Source of the DNA: Kryptolebias marmoratus
Taxonomy: Eukaryota > Chordata > Actinopteri > Cyprinodontiformes > Rivulidae
Reading direction: 5' to 3'
Length of the DNA stretch: 64,000 nt
Assembly (NCBI RefSeq): GCF_001649575.2
Contig: NC_051451.1
Location: 19,266,948 to 19,330,947 of the forward strand
The stretch's first letter is position 1; every line of letters starts with the position of its first letter. Below the pieces are notes generated by a model that was not told the DNA's origin, did not search any database, and was given only the letters and a program-made list of their open reading frames with translations. This document shows, piece after piece, positions 46,901 to 57,800 of the stretch. A program made the position numbers and the translations under genes.

Positions 46901-49900
46901 TTTTATCATCCCTCTGCTTGTCTGTACCTTTCAGATCTCACACACACACACACACACACACACAGCTGAAACAAATGAAAGCTGTCCTGCTCTCCTCTGC
47001 CCTGCCTCTGCCAACTTCATTTGCAAATGAAAAGTTTTTTTTTCTTTTTTTTTTTTTTTTGAGGAGCGTCCTTTGCTTATGGGGCATGGCAGCACATTGT
47101 GTGTTTGGGAGTGTAGGGGGGGAGAGATGATGGGAGCAGTGCGAGTGTGTGCGTGCGTGTGTGTATGTCTGTGCAGCAGGAGCCCAGATGAAGCAGCCCT
47201 CGCCCGAGGCTTGCTGTCCGCCTGCGGTAGCAGCAAGCCTGTTCCTTCGTTCTCGGCCCGCCGCGACCATTTGTTCCATTAACCAATCTCCTGGAGCCTC
47301 TGGTGCAAACACACACACACACACACACATGCACGTCCACAGGCATGCATACTTCAACAACTGCTTGCACAGCTCATGCCACACATGGCCCTCCATCCCT
47401 TCATCATCCTTTTGCTCCATCCCTCCCTCTCTCCTCTGCTTTCCTCCAGACGCACGCACCATCTTTCCTGGCGGAGGCCATATGGCCGAGTGAAGCCTGT
47501 GGATCTACAGACACATCTGCGTATACATTGCTGCGCCCCTTAAAACAGTGCACCTCTACAGTACGTACACACATCCAAGCCTGGCAAACTCACTCTGCTT
47601 AAGTGTTGCGTGATGCTCGTCTGTCGTGTGTGTGTGTGTGTGGATGTGACCTAAGTGAGTACATGCGTAGTGATAATTGGTGAAACAGCCTGCGAACAGC
47701 TGTGAGGTGAGAGAAGGTTGCGTGGTGTTTAGTACAGAAGGCAGAGGGTAGGAGGAGTAAAGTTAGAGCACAAGAGACGAGCAAAAAGAAAAAGAAAGTA
47801 AAAAAAGAGACAAGAAGAGAAGAGAGATGGAAGGCAGAAAGTGGATTCAACTGTGGAAAAATAACGCTTTTCCTCTTTCCGAATACATCAATCAGAAAAG
47901 CTATCCAATTATTCTTAAACATAAATGATTCTTTTTGCATCTTTATTTTAGACTTTTTAAAGATACATTCAAACATTTATCCCAACAGCATCACACATTC
48001 ATGCCGGTTTTCAAATTAAATTCAAGTTTTTCCTTCACAACAAGTGTTCTGTTTTTTCTCCAGTTATCCATAAAACATGTTTCTTACTGGAATAATTTAG
48101 TCTGTTGTTCGATATTAATTTAGTAAAAAAATAAAATAAAATAAAACCCACAACAATGACGAGTCCCATTTGTCTGCAAATTCAAAAACAGATGGTTAGT
48201 TCGGCTGTGGAAATCTACAAAAAAATTTAACTACATTGCAAAGCACAGTGTTCCTTTTTTTATTTTAGCCGATAAAAAAAACAAATATTCGGTTTTGCAT
48301 ATTTTATGTGCACGTTCTCACAGCCATGAGCTGCCTTCACCATTACTTTTGAAAACTCATACATTTATAAACAAAAATCTGCTTCTCCTCAGACACAAAA
48401 GTTGAAATAAATTTTAAAAACGTCAACAACATTAACTTCTAGTTCTGCTTTCTTGTGTAAAATAAAAGAATAAATCTCCATTTAAAGATGTTCTGTGTAG
48501 AAATCAGTCTCTGCATCTTCTCTGACTCTGCTGTCCTGCTCCAACTCTCCACCCTCCCTTCCTTCATTTCCAAGCAAAAAAAAAAAAAAAAAAAAAAAAA
48601 ACGCAACACAGAAATAGTGAAATAAATAATTAACTGGTGCAGCAAAACATTGTGTGCTAAAACCCCTGTGTAGTTTGGCAATCAGCGTGCCCATGTAAAA
48701 ATAAATCAAGCTGATTTTCCAAATGTTTTGTGCGTGGTGCGCTGTTGCCGCTCTTCGCAGCACAGATTGCAGGCCGATGGAGAGGCTGTGGGGAGGGGCG
48801 GGGCGCTGGATATTGAACCCACTTACACCAGCTTGTTAACACGTACACCTTAACCCCCGAGCGGCGCGGCGGGGCGCCCGCTGAGCAATCAGGGCCTGCG
48901 GGGACCAACTAACATATACCCAATGTATGGACACACACACACATTGTGAGAGCGTGTGCTGCTCAGCGCGGCTAAAAGTACCATATGACGTTGTGACTTA
49001 CAGGAAGCACAAACAAAACTGCAAACATACACACACACACACACACAATCAGAAAAGATTTCTCAAACTTCAGGCCTGTTTGTGAAAATTACAAACTACA
49101 ACACAAGACTTGAGCAAAGCTCTGAAACTATACAGCATCTTAGTTTATTTTATTGTAAACAAGTATAAGAATATGTATCTTGTGGTAATCAAAGCACCAG
49201 AAACGCATTCAGACACAGAACAGAAACCAGTACCAGCTGCAATGAGCACCGTCACAAATTACATTCATCTAAAAATAAAAAAATAAATAAAGGTATGGTA
49301 AGAACTTCATCTCTAACTCCTCGCAACAAATCACCAAGAAAATCGTATGTAAACTACATGAATTCAAAGCAAATAAAATGATTCTCAAACACAAATCATC
49401 CACATTAAACACACACAACACACCTTCTAACGTTAAAATGTGGTCACACAGATCAGCGCTCGTTCCCGAAGTGACCTCCTCTACAACTGAACTCTGGAGA
49501 TCCTTAATTATCAGGAGGATTCATCAACAAACTAAGTGTCAAAGCGGAAACTAAAACTTCATAAATGCCAAGAGTGATTATCGTGGTTCAGTTGGGAGAA
49601 GAGAGAAGTTAGGTGCCAACTTCCCAGCCAATCCATTTTTGGCAGCCAGAATCCAACTCTGCTTACCCTCCTGAGAACATGCAATAGCTACCCATATGCA
49701 CGCAAACATGCACACACACTTCCACACACGCAGAAAAAAACTACCACTGTAACATATGCACAGAAACATACAGAATATTTATATTTTAGTCCTTGACAAC
49801 TTAAATAGTTTTTTTTTTTTTCTTTGAAACTAAACAGACACGCAGGAGCAGGAGACAGCTGTGACTTGGTAAACTTTGTTTTTTGGCAGCGTCTGCCTGT

Positions 49901-52900
49901 CGGCAGGTTAACACCAGTGGGTGGAAGACAATATGTAGTGTCAGTGATGGAGCAGGAGAAAAGGGTGAGCATGTGTGTGTGTGTGTTAGGTTGTGTGCGA
50001 GCGGAACGTGGTAGTGCTGGTGGTGGGGCACTGGGGTAGATAGAGATCCTGCAGAGTGGGGCAACAACACCCACATACCCTCACCCACACTGACGGAGCC
50101 AGGCTGCATGCCAGGCGCCCTGTGGAGACACACACACACACATACACACACCAACTGGGCTCCACACTCAGGAGGAAGAGACCCCAGCATCACACACACA
50201 CACACACACAGTAACATACACCAGTGATAGAGAAACTTTTAACTGTAACTTTTAAAGTAAGAAAAATCAACAAATGTTCCTCCTCGAGAAGCTTAAAACC
50301 AGCCATGAATCTTTCAGACTTTTTTCTCTTAACTGACTCGTAAATCCAATCAGTTCAACTTCTCTAAACTCCATCAATCTAATGCTATAAGCCAAGAATC
50401 GCTCCGAGATGACAACAATGATCACCGTTTTCCAATACGAATGCAAAAAAAAAGGTATTCTCAAGTGTCTGATTTTTACCTCTTCCCTTCAATTCAGAAT
50501 ACGGGTGTAAAGCACCGTTCAGTATAACAGGGAAAAACAACAAAAAGCTGAATAAAATGCGAGGATGATTTTTTATCTTTCTCGCTCCCTTTGTTTTCTA
50601 ACAGACAATAACTTTCTCAGAAGCAAAGACAGACAGACAAAGCACCCCTGCCAGCAAGGTGAGGTTTGTTAACAGGTATCTTCCAAAGACTGGTAATATA
50701 AGCAGACCTCGGACCAGAACCTGGAAGTTGAAGCTGGAAAGGGACCAGTACCGGCACTAGTTGTGTAAACAAAGGTAACGTTCCCCGTGTTCCACAATAA
50801 AAATGAACCTCAGATAGTTTTATTCAGGTGTTGACACTTGTTGTCTCACCTGACTACTGTGTGTTCAAATATTCATTTTCTAACATGATTACCTGTAATT
50901 AGTTATTTCATGCTTAAAAAGAAGCTCATGCGACACCATGATTGTACGCAAGGAAGTAGACGGGACTCGAAGCTCCACATCACCGGCACCGGGACTGCTT
51001 CCTCTAAAAAACACAAGGCAGCTCCCCTAAACCAGTTCCTGCTAGCTTCAGTTCCCACCAACGAGAGAAGGCGCGGTCGGTCTATCAGTGTGATGTGTTT
51101 ATGGTATCTTATCTCTACAAAAAAAATGTAAAACGTCACACAGGCAGTTTGAAACAAGCAGGCAGGTCTTTAAGCTTCTGTGATTTAATCTTGTGCCAAC
51201 CATTCATTAGTGTGATGTAGAGTGCTTTAAATAGTATAATCCTCTGCTTCTTTTCTGTTGGGGTCGATAGCAAATTGCAGTTAAATAAAACATATGCCTG
51301 CTTGTAGATGAAGGGGAAATCACCTGTGATCAATGTACTAATGCCAAACATCTGTACCAAGACAGTTCTGCACAAATACGTGTTCTGGTCCACCCCTAAA
51401 ATGAAGGAAACTATTCTGTGTATGTTGTGTAGGAAACTAGAAGGAATTAAAGTAATTTATCAGTTGAAAGATGCTAAACTCAGCTGTGCTTCCTTTCTGC
51501 TGTTTGTCTGCATCAAACATTACTCTGTCTTTAATAACACAGTAACTTTAGTGCTCCCATTACTGAATTTCGCAGCACAAGTTAGGCTGGTAAACATAAT
51601 GCAGTGAATCCATGAAATGTGATCAATTTGAACCCAAAGCAACAGAACCCCGATAAACTGGAAGACATTATCTTGTCCCAAACAGTGTAAATTGGTGCCA
51701 CAAAATCTTTAGTAATTCTTATACAAAATAAAATTAATTTGATTTAATTATTTCACATACTGACTGTTATAGAGAAGCGCAGATGTGGGTATGTGCAGCT
51801 TGTGTTGTGTTGTGTGTACAGACTGCCCACCTGTCCTTCATTCGCTGGTGCATGCGTCCGTGTTGGACACACTGTTCCTCCAGGTCGGAGCAGCGAGCTC
51901 TCAGACTCTTCGCCGTCTCCTCCGAGTGTTGCTTCTCCAGTGCCAGCTGCTCCAGCTCACCTCTGCACACAAACAACCAGGAGTCACCTCCCCCTGCAGG
52001 AGCTTTTTTACCAAGACAAATACTAACGCAGCTTTGCTGAAAAGATGCGGTGCGTTAATGCACTCAAATAATGAAAAGGAAAGTTTCAGTGAGTAATAAC
52101 TTGAGTCACTTTCAAACAAAAAGACAAAGCATCTTGGTGCTGGCTAAAGTCGCTTAGATGTGGCAGCAGTCTTAAATGAGGTTGCAGTTGTAAATGCACA
52201 TTCAGTGATTATTTTCTGAGAGTTTCATTAAAATCCGTCCTCTGGTTCATGAGATAATTTGCTAACACTACAACACAGAGGCAAAAACATTTTTGCCTCT
52301 TGCCTTCGGTTGCAGGCTATAAAGACTGAGAAAGTCCCCGTGTGGACATTAAGGTTGTTTTTAAGTCTCGGTGTTACACTGACCAGTACTCTGAAGCCTG
52401 ATTTGAAAGACATCAGCAAGAAGAAACCAGTGAAAATAATTTATCAGTTTGCTAACTCGTCTTGCTGCAGCTGTCTCTGTGTACCCTCACTTAGCCCGAC
52501 TGAGGCTGTCCAGCAGGACTTTAACCGCTAGAGCGGGCCTGGACTCCAGGAGCGCAAACACCCCGAGGCACAAAAACACCACACACTCCAGCTTAAACCG
52601 CATAACACACACACACACACACAGCAAAGTAGACGACAGGAGGCTTCAGGCCAGTGAGTCAGCATGAGTGTGCAATCTCCTACACATAAAGAAATACACC
52701 AGTGTAAATCAGTACAGTCTGTACCAAAAGAAACTACTCAGGGTGATTTGGTCTGTGTGTGTTTGAGTGTGTGTGTGTGTGTGTGTGTGGCTGGTGAGGC
52801 CAGTGCGGTCTGGCAGGGCCAGATTGGGCTCTGTCATGTGACTAATGTGTAGCACAGCTCCAACAGCTGACAGGACACTGGGCCCAGGGTCACACTCGTA

Positions 52901-55900
52901 CACACACAAACACACACTTGAGTACTAACAGGCCCAGATACACACACACGGGCAGCCCAGATGGAGAGCTGGGCAGGCCTGCTGTGACTACTGTAGCATC
53001 AGGTTAACGAGAAAACAGGTCAGACTGGAAAGCAGTTTGTAGTATTTTCACATGTTCTGCCGAACAGCCTGGACGGATGATGCTTTGTGAAACGATGACA
53101 TGGACAGACAGAGGGGACTGAACCGCAGAGGGAGAGAACAAACAACTGTTCTCCGAAAAAAGAAAAGAAAACGAGAAATAGGTCTGAGTTCGGAGGCAAA
53201 AGTATAAAGTGATGAAATAATTAAATAAGAGGAATTACTGACCTGCTGCTTTCAGACACTTCTTCCAGTTTGGCTCCCAGTTTGCAGCATTCCTCCTTCA
53301 GTTTCCCGATCAGGGAATTCTGGGAACTCATGAGATTATCCATCTCTCCAACTGCAAGGAATCATGGGAAAGCTGACGTCACTCTTCTGTAACGGATGCA
53401 TCATTTCTCATCATAAGATGATCTTAGGTTAAAACTCTTGTCATAAAAGGCAGAGGGCGATATGCATTCCTTTATTTTTATATACGTCTTTATTTCATCA
53501 AGGTATGTCTAATTAGAAGAAAAGAACAGTTTTGCAATTAGAAAATACTTTCAGGTTTATGTTGTTATAGTTCAACAAAGTTTCTGCTATAATGAGCAGA
53601 AATTCAATCTTAAATGATGCGTTTTAGAGGAAGCATTTAGCCCAAAACAGGACATCGGAAAGACAACATTTAAATTAAGGACAGAGTACAGCTCTGACAC
53701 CTATTGTTACAAATTCTGCAGCAAAAGCCAGATACAGATGTCTCTTTGGATGTGTCTCTAAAAAAAATGGACTTGTCAACATTCTCATTAATATCAAAAA
53801 TGTTGAAACAACAGGAGGAGATGAACAGAGATAAACAGAGAAAATAGAATGGAAATATAGTGTATGAAAAGGGTAATAGAAGATAGGTTGGTTTTTTTTT
53901 TATTTGTTTGAAAGCTCTTTTTTTTTCCTTTCCACCCTTTTTGCCACGTTCTAATCCACACTTGGGGGCCTCTTTCTGAACAATCCAACAGTGGGCTTTT
54001 ATCGTTCCTTTGAAATGATCTACGTTCGGCTCCCGAACATATGTCTACTCTTTAAAAGGAACAGGGGAAAAAAACAAAACAATGGCTGTCGTTTGGATTG
54101 AGGGAATGATCCACCTGCTCCAGCATTCTGTTACTGTCAACCAAAACCAAAAAAAAAAAAAAAAAACACCAAGGACTTTGAAAAGTAACTCACACTTTTC
54201 TTCGCATGCGGTAAACAGTAAGAAAAGCTGGTTCAAATGAAAGGATGGTAGATCACTGTGCTGCACTGTTTACCTGCAGCTAAACTCAGACCCCTTACTT
54301 TGAATACTTATCTCCTTTTATTTTGGAAAACATATTTAAAAATTAATTATGTCCAAGTTAGATATAAAAGGTCAGTGTAGTGGTGATCCTCTCCTACCGA
54401 TTGGGTTTTATTTTTTCCATCTGCGTGCAGTCACAGTTAAATCACTGTCACGGACAATGCACAGAGAGCAGCAATTGGATGCTACAGAGCGCATTAAAAC
54501 TATTAAACTACAAAAACTCACAGCCGTGCGCGCACACAGACACTCAACAAAGTTTTGTCGGTGCTGGAAAAGTTGTATGAAGAATGCTAATTAGCAGAAC
54601 AGGCTTTGAATATGTCTGGCCATGCGTAGGCCAAAAAGAACCCTGGGACACAGAAACACAGCAGAACTGGCACTGGAAACAAACAGAGGAGAAATGAGGG
54701 AGGGATGGAGGAAGGGAGGGAAGAATCGTGGCAGGGAGGGAGGGATGGACAGAAACAAATATCTGATATCATCTAGGGGTTGGTCTGTACACATTTACTC
54801 AAAAAAGAAACATAAAAAAAAAAAAGGAAAAAAAAAGGTGGGTGGGAGCGGGAGAAGAAGGGAGAGGGGGACGGATGGATGGAAGGACAAACGGATGGAC
54901 AGAGAGGCGGGATTTGGAGAGCAAGAAAGCTAATTATCCAGCTCGTCTGTTGGGCTGCACGGGGAGAGGAAGTGATGCGAGTTACTAAAGGACATCCACC
55001 CCTCTATCCCCTCCCCATCCACAGTTTCCTGCTGTGCTCTGATGTCAGCTCTCTTTAGACAACATGTGTGCCGCCAACACGCGCCAGAAAGAAACTCTTT
55101 GTTTACCCCCCCACCATCTATTTTTCCCTCTATACCCTCCATCTTTGTTCTGCGTACCAGCAGGCTCCCCGGTTGCTGAAGAGAACCACAGGTAAATAAA
55201 AAGATAGGATAGGGGAGGGAGGGCGAGCGATTGAGGGTGGGTGGTGGGTGGGTGTGTCCAGATGGTGCAACAGATGTGTTAACAGCAGCAGCTCTGCTGT
55301 GCAGACAGACAGGGAGCTCAGAGATGGGTCTTTCTGTGCTCTGCTCCCATCACCTTCCCTCTTCCCTCTCCTCCGCGACTCTTTATTCTCTTCTTTAAGG
55401 GCCGTTCAGCTCTTTCCTTTTGTTTCGGCTCCTTTTGAGGTCACTTCAGCTGAGATGTGTTCCTGTACATGCCGACAAGGCGGGGATCCTTCATCTGGAA
55501 GATTCGAAATTCTCCTGCAGCAAAGGTCCACCCTGCTGAACCGTCCTTCAGGAGGACCCTCCCAGCACAGTGGCTGGGAAACTATAGAAGGAACCGGTCA
55601 AGGTCTGTTCTGGGGTTTGTTTTGGCCCAGTTCACAACAACTTCCTCCTTAAAGCCAGGGGTCTGTAACCTTTACAATCAAAAGAGCTATTCCTGCTCCT
55701 TCTCCCAATAAATAAAACTTGTCTAGAGCCGCAAAACGTAGTTGAAACCTGAAATAAAGATAACACAACTAAACTTATTAGGTGTTACCTACATATAAAA
55801 AAATAATAGTTTGTGACATTATACAATAAAAAATCTGCAATAAACCATTAGAACAAAGAAACAGACCAAACTCCTTTAAAGAAAGAAAACAATGAAACAT

Positions 55901-57308
55901 TTGTCATGTGTATACGCTCTTTTGATCAAATCTAAACACTGAACTATGCAGACCTATGTGAGTCTATATTTTTAGAAAAAAAACGAGCATCCCATTTTGA
56001 AATAATAAAGCTAAAAAGCTGGAGTGAAGAAACAAATGAGGGCATTTTGTTGGATATTTAACTGTGACAAAATTCCTCTCATAAAGGCAGAAACCTTCAT
56101 TTATTTCAAATTTTATTCAAAATTGTCACCAAAGCCAGGCTGCTACTCTTAATTCTTGCTGCTACCAGAACGGATCACCATATATTCCTATTGTTTTCCT
56201 CTCGTGGGCTATAAATTTAAATATTATTCATTTCCATCTTAGTTTCTAAGCTCCAAAAAGCCCTTGAAGAGGGACCAAACGTGTGGTCCCAGAACCACAG
56301 TTTGCTGATCCTGCCTTAAGCCTACTTAAAGAGATAGTTCTTACAGTCACCTCATCTCAATTAAAATAATCCTAAGTTTCCCATATAACAATTTAATTCA
56401 CTTTATAAATGTTTCTATATTATTTTGTGCCATTTTGATGCAATTATCTTGTTTTACTGACACTCTGAAGTTATCTCAAGGCACTCAGCTTTTACATTTT
56501 TCCATTGTTGTTCTCTCAATGTTAATTTTATACTTTTTTTTTTTTTAAATCAAAGCCAAACCGAGCAACATTACTGTGGGGGAATTTTTATTTAATATCC
56601 CAGCCGCTTCTCATTCATACCTGATTGCGTTAATAAACTTTCACTTGACAACAGAAAACCACAATGAACGTCAGAACATCATAAAACGTTATCCACAATG
56701 AAACTAAACTTCAGTTAATGTGATCGCAAACCTGATAGCTGCAGGCGTTTACGGTGGAACTGGTGCGTGATGTTGTGTAGCGACGTAGCCGTTTCATAAA
56801 GTGTGTGTGAATTCTCACTGAAAACCTTCAAACACAGCCATATGTGAAGATTCACGCCCACCATCCACCTGTCCTTTAGTCACTTATGACTACTTACCTA
56901 TATCTATATTCAGTTCAGCTATATTTAGGATTTATTTATCTGTTTATCAGTTTGTTAGTTTATTAGTTTCTGACTTTGCCTTTGTCTTTTGTTTTGCCTT
57001 TGTTTGAGCTGAAGGAAACACATTTTGATAGCTCACCTCTCAATTATTTTGTTTATTTTAATATTTTGCTTATCTGATTACATTAGAGAGGTAGGTAGAG
57101 GGCAGAGTGAGAGGCACCACAAGGAAATGCCATTAGTGTCAGCGACCGCCGATGCTGCTGCTGTGGACTGAAGGACTGACCTCTCTGCAGGTGTTTAGCC
57201 TCTGCTTTCTGCAGCGTCACAACCAGCTCTTTCTCCCGTTGCTGCGCTGAAAGAGTCGCAGAAGACATTTCCTCTGCATGAGCCTGTTCTGCTCTCTCTC
57301 TGTCCTGT
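37398..57308 (-). CDS. sdccag8: sdccag8: serologically defined colon cancer antigen 8 homologue (gene-level entry, 3' part)
   Basis: SDCCAG8 (also CCCAP or NPHP10) is a coiled-coil protein of centrosomes, centriolar satellites and the ciliary base; in human, loss causes nephronophthisis-related ciliopathy. Exons read on the minus strand are 57308-57181, 53351-53243, 51962-51831 and 38707-38581, plus a predicted terminal exon 37493-37398. Phases join exactly (A+42 codons+G, TT+35+AG, A+43+AG, G+42). The peptide is heptad-rich and keeps family blocks I recognise: KLKEECC.LGAKLE, LEEQCVQHGR.H..MK, and LLAKQNQL..ER..LSEE. The family protein is about 713 residues in human. About 196 C-terminal residues are seen here, so most of the gene lies right of the window. 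It converges on akt3, as in human. The preceding family segment (ending ESEHQLHLT in human) was not found up to 64000. Confidence 0.9.
37494..38580 (-). other. sdccag8: Predicted last sdccag8 intron and region between the gene ends
   Basis: Plus-strand bases up to about 37790 are also akt3 3' UTR. From there to 38580 I see A/T-rich sequence with a CA tract (about 38417-38433) and no coding signal. It is an intron only if the terminal exon at 37398-37493 is real. Confidence 0.5.
37767..37772 (+). terminator. akt3: Candidate akt3 polyadenylation signal AATAAA
   Basis: This is the first canonical AATAAA I see on the plus strand after the akt3 stop. It is followed within 15-45 bases by a GT-rich stretch (GCTGCTGTGTGTCC, then CTGGTCTGTTT), as expected for a downstream element. 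Use is inferred. Confidence 0.55.
38581..38707 (-). CDS. sdccag8: sdccag8 penultimate exon, conserved C-terminal coiled coil
   Basis: This 127-nt exon reads (R)LQQLDRHCQSSAQQVCELLA then KQNQLMQERNALSEELQNLR and IE, ending in phase 0. It aligns with the R.LDKHSQATAQQLVQLL region of the family. The acceptor CGCAG is preceded almost directly by a TG repeat, and the donor is GAG|GTACAA. If the donor is not used, translation continues ten codons (VQTHTNPRSV) to a TGA at 38548-38550, an alternative ending. Confidence 0.9.
38713..38726 (-). repeat. TG repeat directly before the sdccag8 penultimate-exon acceptor
   Basis: On the transcribed strand the sequence before the exon is GTTGGTGTGTGTGTGTGTCG then CAG. 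The usual pyrimidine tract is therefore replaced by about seven TG units. A UG repeat in the same position controls skipping of CFTR exon 9 through TDP-43 binding. Confidence 0.8.
39895..40060 (-). repeat. Dispersed repeat family, reversed copy
   Basis: On the minus strand it reads CTGAGAGTTTCATTTAAATC, CGTCCGGTGGTTCATAAGAA and ATGTTGCTAACAGACA, matching the 3' half of the other copies. Confidence 0.7.
43664..43704. other. Assembly gap (41 N) followed by a G run
   Basis: The unknown bases are followed by 15 G (43705-43719). It lies in an sdccag8 intron. Like the gap at 21457 it borders a G/C homopolymer, pointing to a sequencing problem and not to a join. Confidence 0.95.
43916..43950. repeat. 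(TG)n microsatellite
   Basis: About 35 bases of pure TG repeat in an sdccag8 intron. Confidence 0.9.
48576..48601. repeat. A26 homopolymer
   Basis: Twenty-six A in a row on the plus strand (T on the sdccag8 strand). I see no gene-derived sequence or target-site duplication that would make it the tail of a retrocopy. Confidence 0.9.
48770..48905. other. Small CpG-rich patch in an sdccag8 intron
   Basis: GGGGAGGGGCGGGGCGCTGG and GAGCGGCGCGGCGGGGCGCC stand out sharply from AT-rich surroundings. No exon or start codon context is apparent. It could be an intronic regulatory element or a chance GC island. Confidence 0.35.
51831..51962 (-). CDS. sdccag8: sdccag8 internal exon, coiled coil with LEEQCVQHGR
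   Basis: This 132-nt exon reads (R)GELEQLALEKQHSEETAKSL then RARCSDLEEQCVQHGRMHQR and MKD, ending with two bases of an Arg codon. LEEQCVQHGR is a strong SDCCAG8 signature. The acceptor is GTGCAG and the donor is CAG|GTGGGC. Confidence 0.9.
51963..53242 (-). other. sdccag8: sdccag8 intron (1.28 kb)
   Basis: It contains a copy of the dispersed repeat (52130-52275) and CA/TG tracts (about 52604-52622, 52769-52789). No coding signal is seen. Confidence 0.85.
52130..52275 (+). repeat. Dispersed repeat family, copy in an sdccag8 intron
   Basis: It contains GAGAGTTTCATTAAAATCCG, TCCTCTGGTTCATGAGATAA and TTTGCTAACA. The tail after that differs from the other copies. Confidence 0.7.
53243..53351 (-). 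CDS. sdccag8: sdccag8 internal exon, coiled coil with KLKEECC
   Basis: This 109-nt exon reads (V)GEMDNLMSSQNSLIGKLKEE then CCKLGAKLEEVSESS, ending with two bases of an Arg codon. The SQN..L.KLKEECC block is conserved in SDCCAG8. It is too short for any long open frame and was found by reading the minus strand. The acceptor is CTTGCAG and the donor is CAG|GTCAGT. Phases fit both neighbouring exons. Confidence 0.88.
53352..57180 (-). other. sdccag8: sdccag8 intron (3.8 kb)
   Basis: It contains a purine-rich GGGA/GGAA tract (about 54690-54910), a hAT-like element (55656-56313), and an A run near 54149-54166. No exon is recognised. Confidence 0.85.
55656..56313. mobile_element. Non-autonomous hAT-like DNA transposon
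   Basis: The left end reads CAGGGGTCTGTAACC. The right end reverse-complements to CAGGATCAGCAAACTGTGG, which fits hAT-type terminal inverted repeats with mismatches. The flanking 8-mers CTTAAAGC (left) and CCTTAAGC (right) look like a worn 8-bp target-site duplication, the hAT length. No transposase frame survives over the 658 bases. Confidence 0.65.
57181..57308 (-). CDS. sdccag8: sdccag8 internal exon, coiled coil
   Basis: This 128-nt exon starts with one base completing a codon, then reads QDRERAEQAHAEEMSSATLS and AQQREKELVVTLQKAEAKHL then QR, leaving one base. The AQQRE.EL block matches the corresponding SDCCAG8 region. On the minus strand the acceptor is CTCCCAG and the donor is GAG|GTCAGT. 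Confidence 0.85.
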
Positions 57309-57734
57309 CTGGGAGAAAAAAAACAAAAAAAAAAAACAGACACGTTAAAACAAGCAGCAACAGTAACTAAATCTGTACCAGTGCTCGGAGTTTCCTCTTA
57401 TTTATGGCATATCAATATAAGAGCGCACTCTGAAAAACAAAGTTTTTTGCAGGTACTTATGATGGTAATATTACTTTAGAGAATGAAAAACTATGAAATT
57501 AACTAAACTGACTTGCTATTGAATTCAAATTACAGTAAATACACTGTATGGCTACTTGGCTCTTCCCTCTACAAATAAAACTAAAGATACTGATACCTGT
57601 GCAAAAACAACTGTTTTAAAAAAAATAAATACAGAGGTAAGTTATAAAAGCATATCTAAGCATAATCAGGTAATTTTAAGGTGTACATTTGACATAAAAT
57701 GTAATTTTTCCCCCCAATTTAATCTTTAGTCTTG

Positions 57735-57800
57735 TCAGGGTTCAAGTCTTTAGGGCCTTTTGGGCTTGGGCTCGGGTCAGGGTTTAAGCCTTTAGGCCTG
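57735..57800. repeat. Two-unit imperfect tandem repeat
   Basis: GTCAGGGTTCAAGTCTTTAG and GTCAGGGTTTAAGCCTTTAG occur about 40 bases apart in the same orientation. Confidence 0.7.

Larger units (their letters stand above)
38708..51830 (-). other. sdccag8: Large sdccag8 intron (13.1 kb)
   Basis: No nested gene is recognised on either strand. Contents: a reversed copy of the dispersed repeat (39895-40060), a GC-richer block with overlapping spurious frames (41080-41760), an assembly gap (43664-43704) with a G run, a TG microsatellite (43916-43950), CA tracts (about 46938-46963, 47310-47328), an A26 run (48576-48601), and a CpG-rich patch (48770-48905). Most of 44100-46000 is plain AT-rich sequence. 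Confidence 0.8.

Noticed and set aside
46931..47602. Frames up to 174 residues around CA/TG tracts
   Set aside because: The translations contain runs of HTHTHT or VCVCVC from microsatellites.
48576..48601. A26 run considered as the tail of a processed pseudogene
   Set aside because: Upstream sequence shows no gene-like frame and no flanking duplication was seen.
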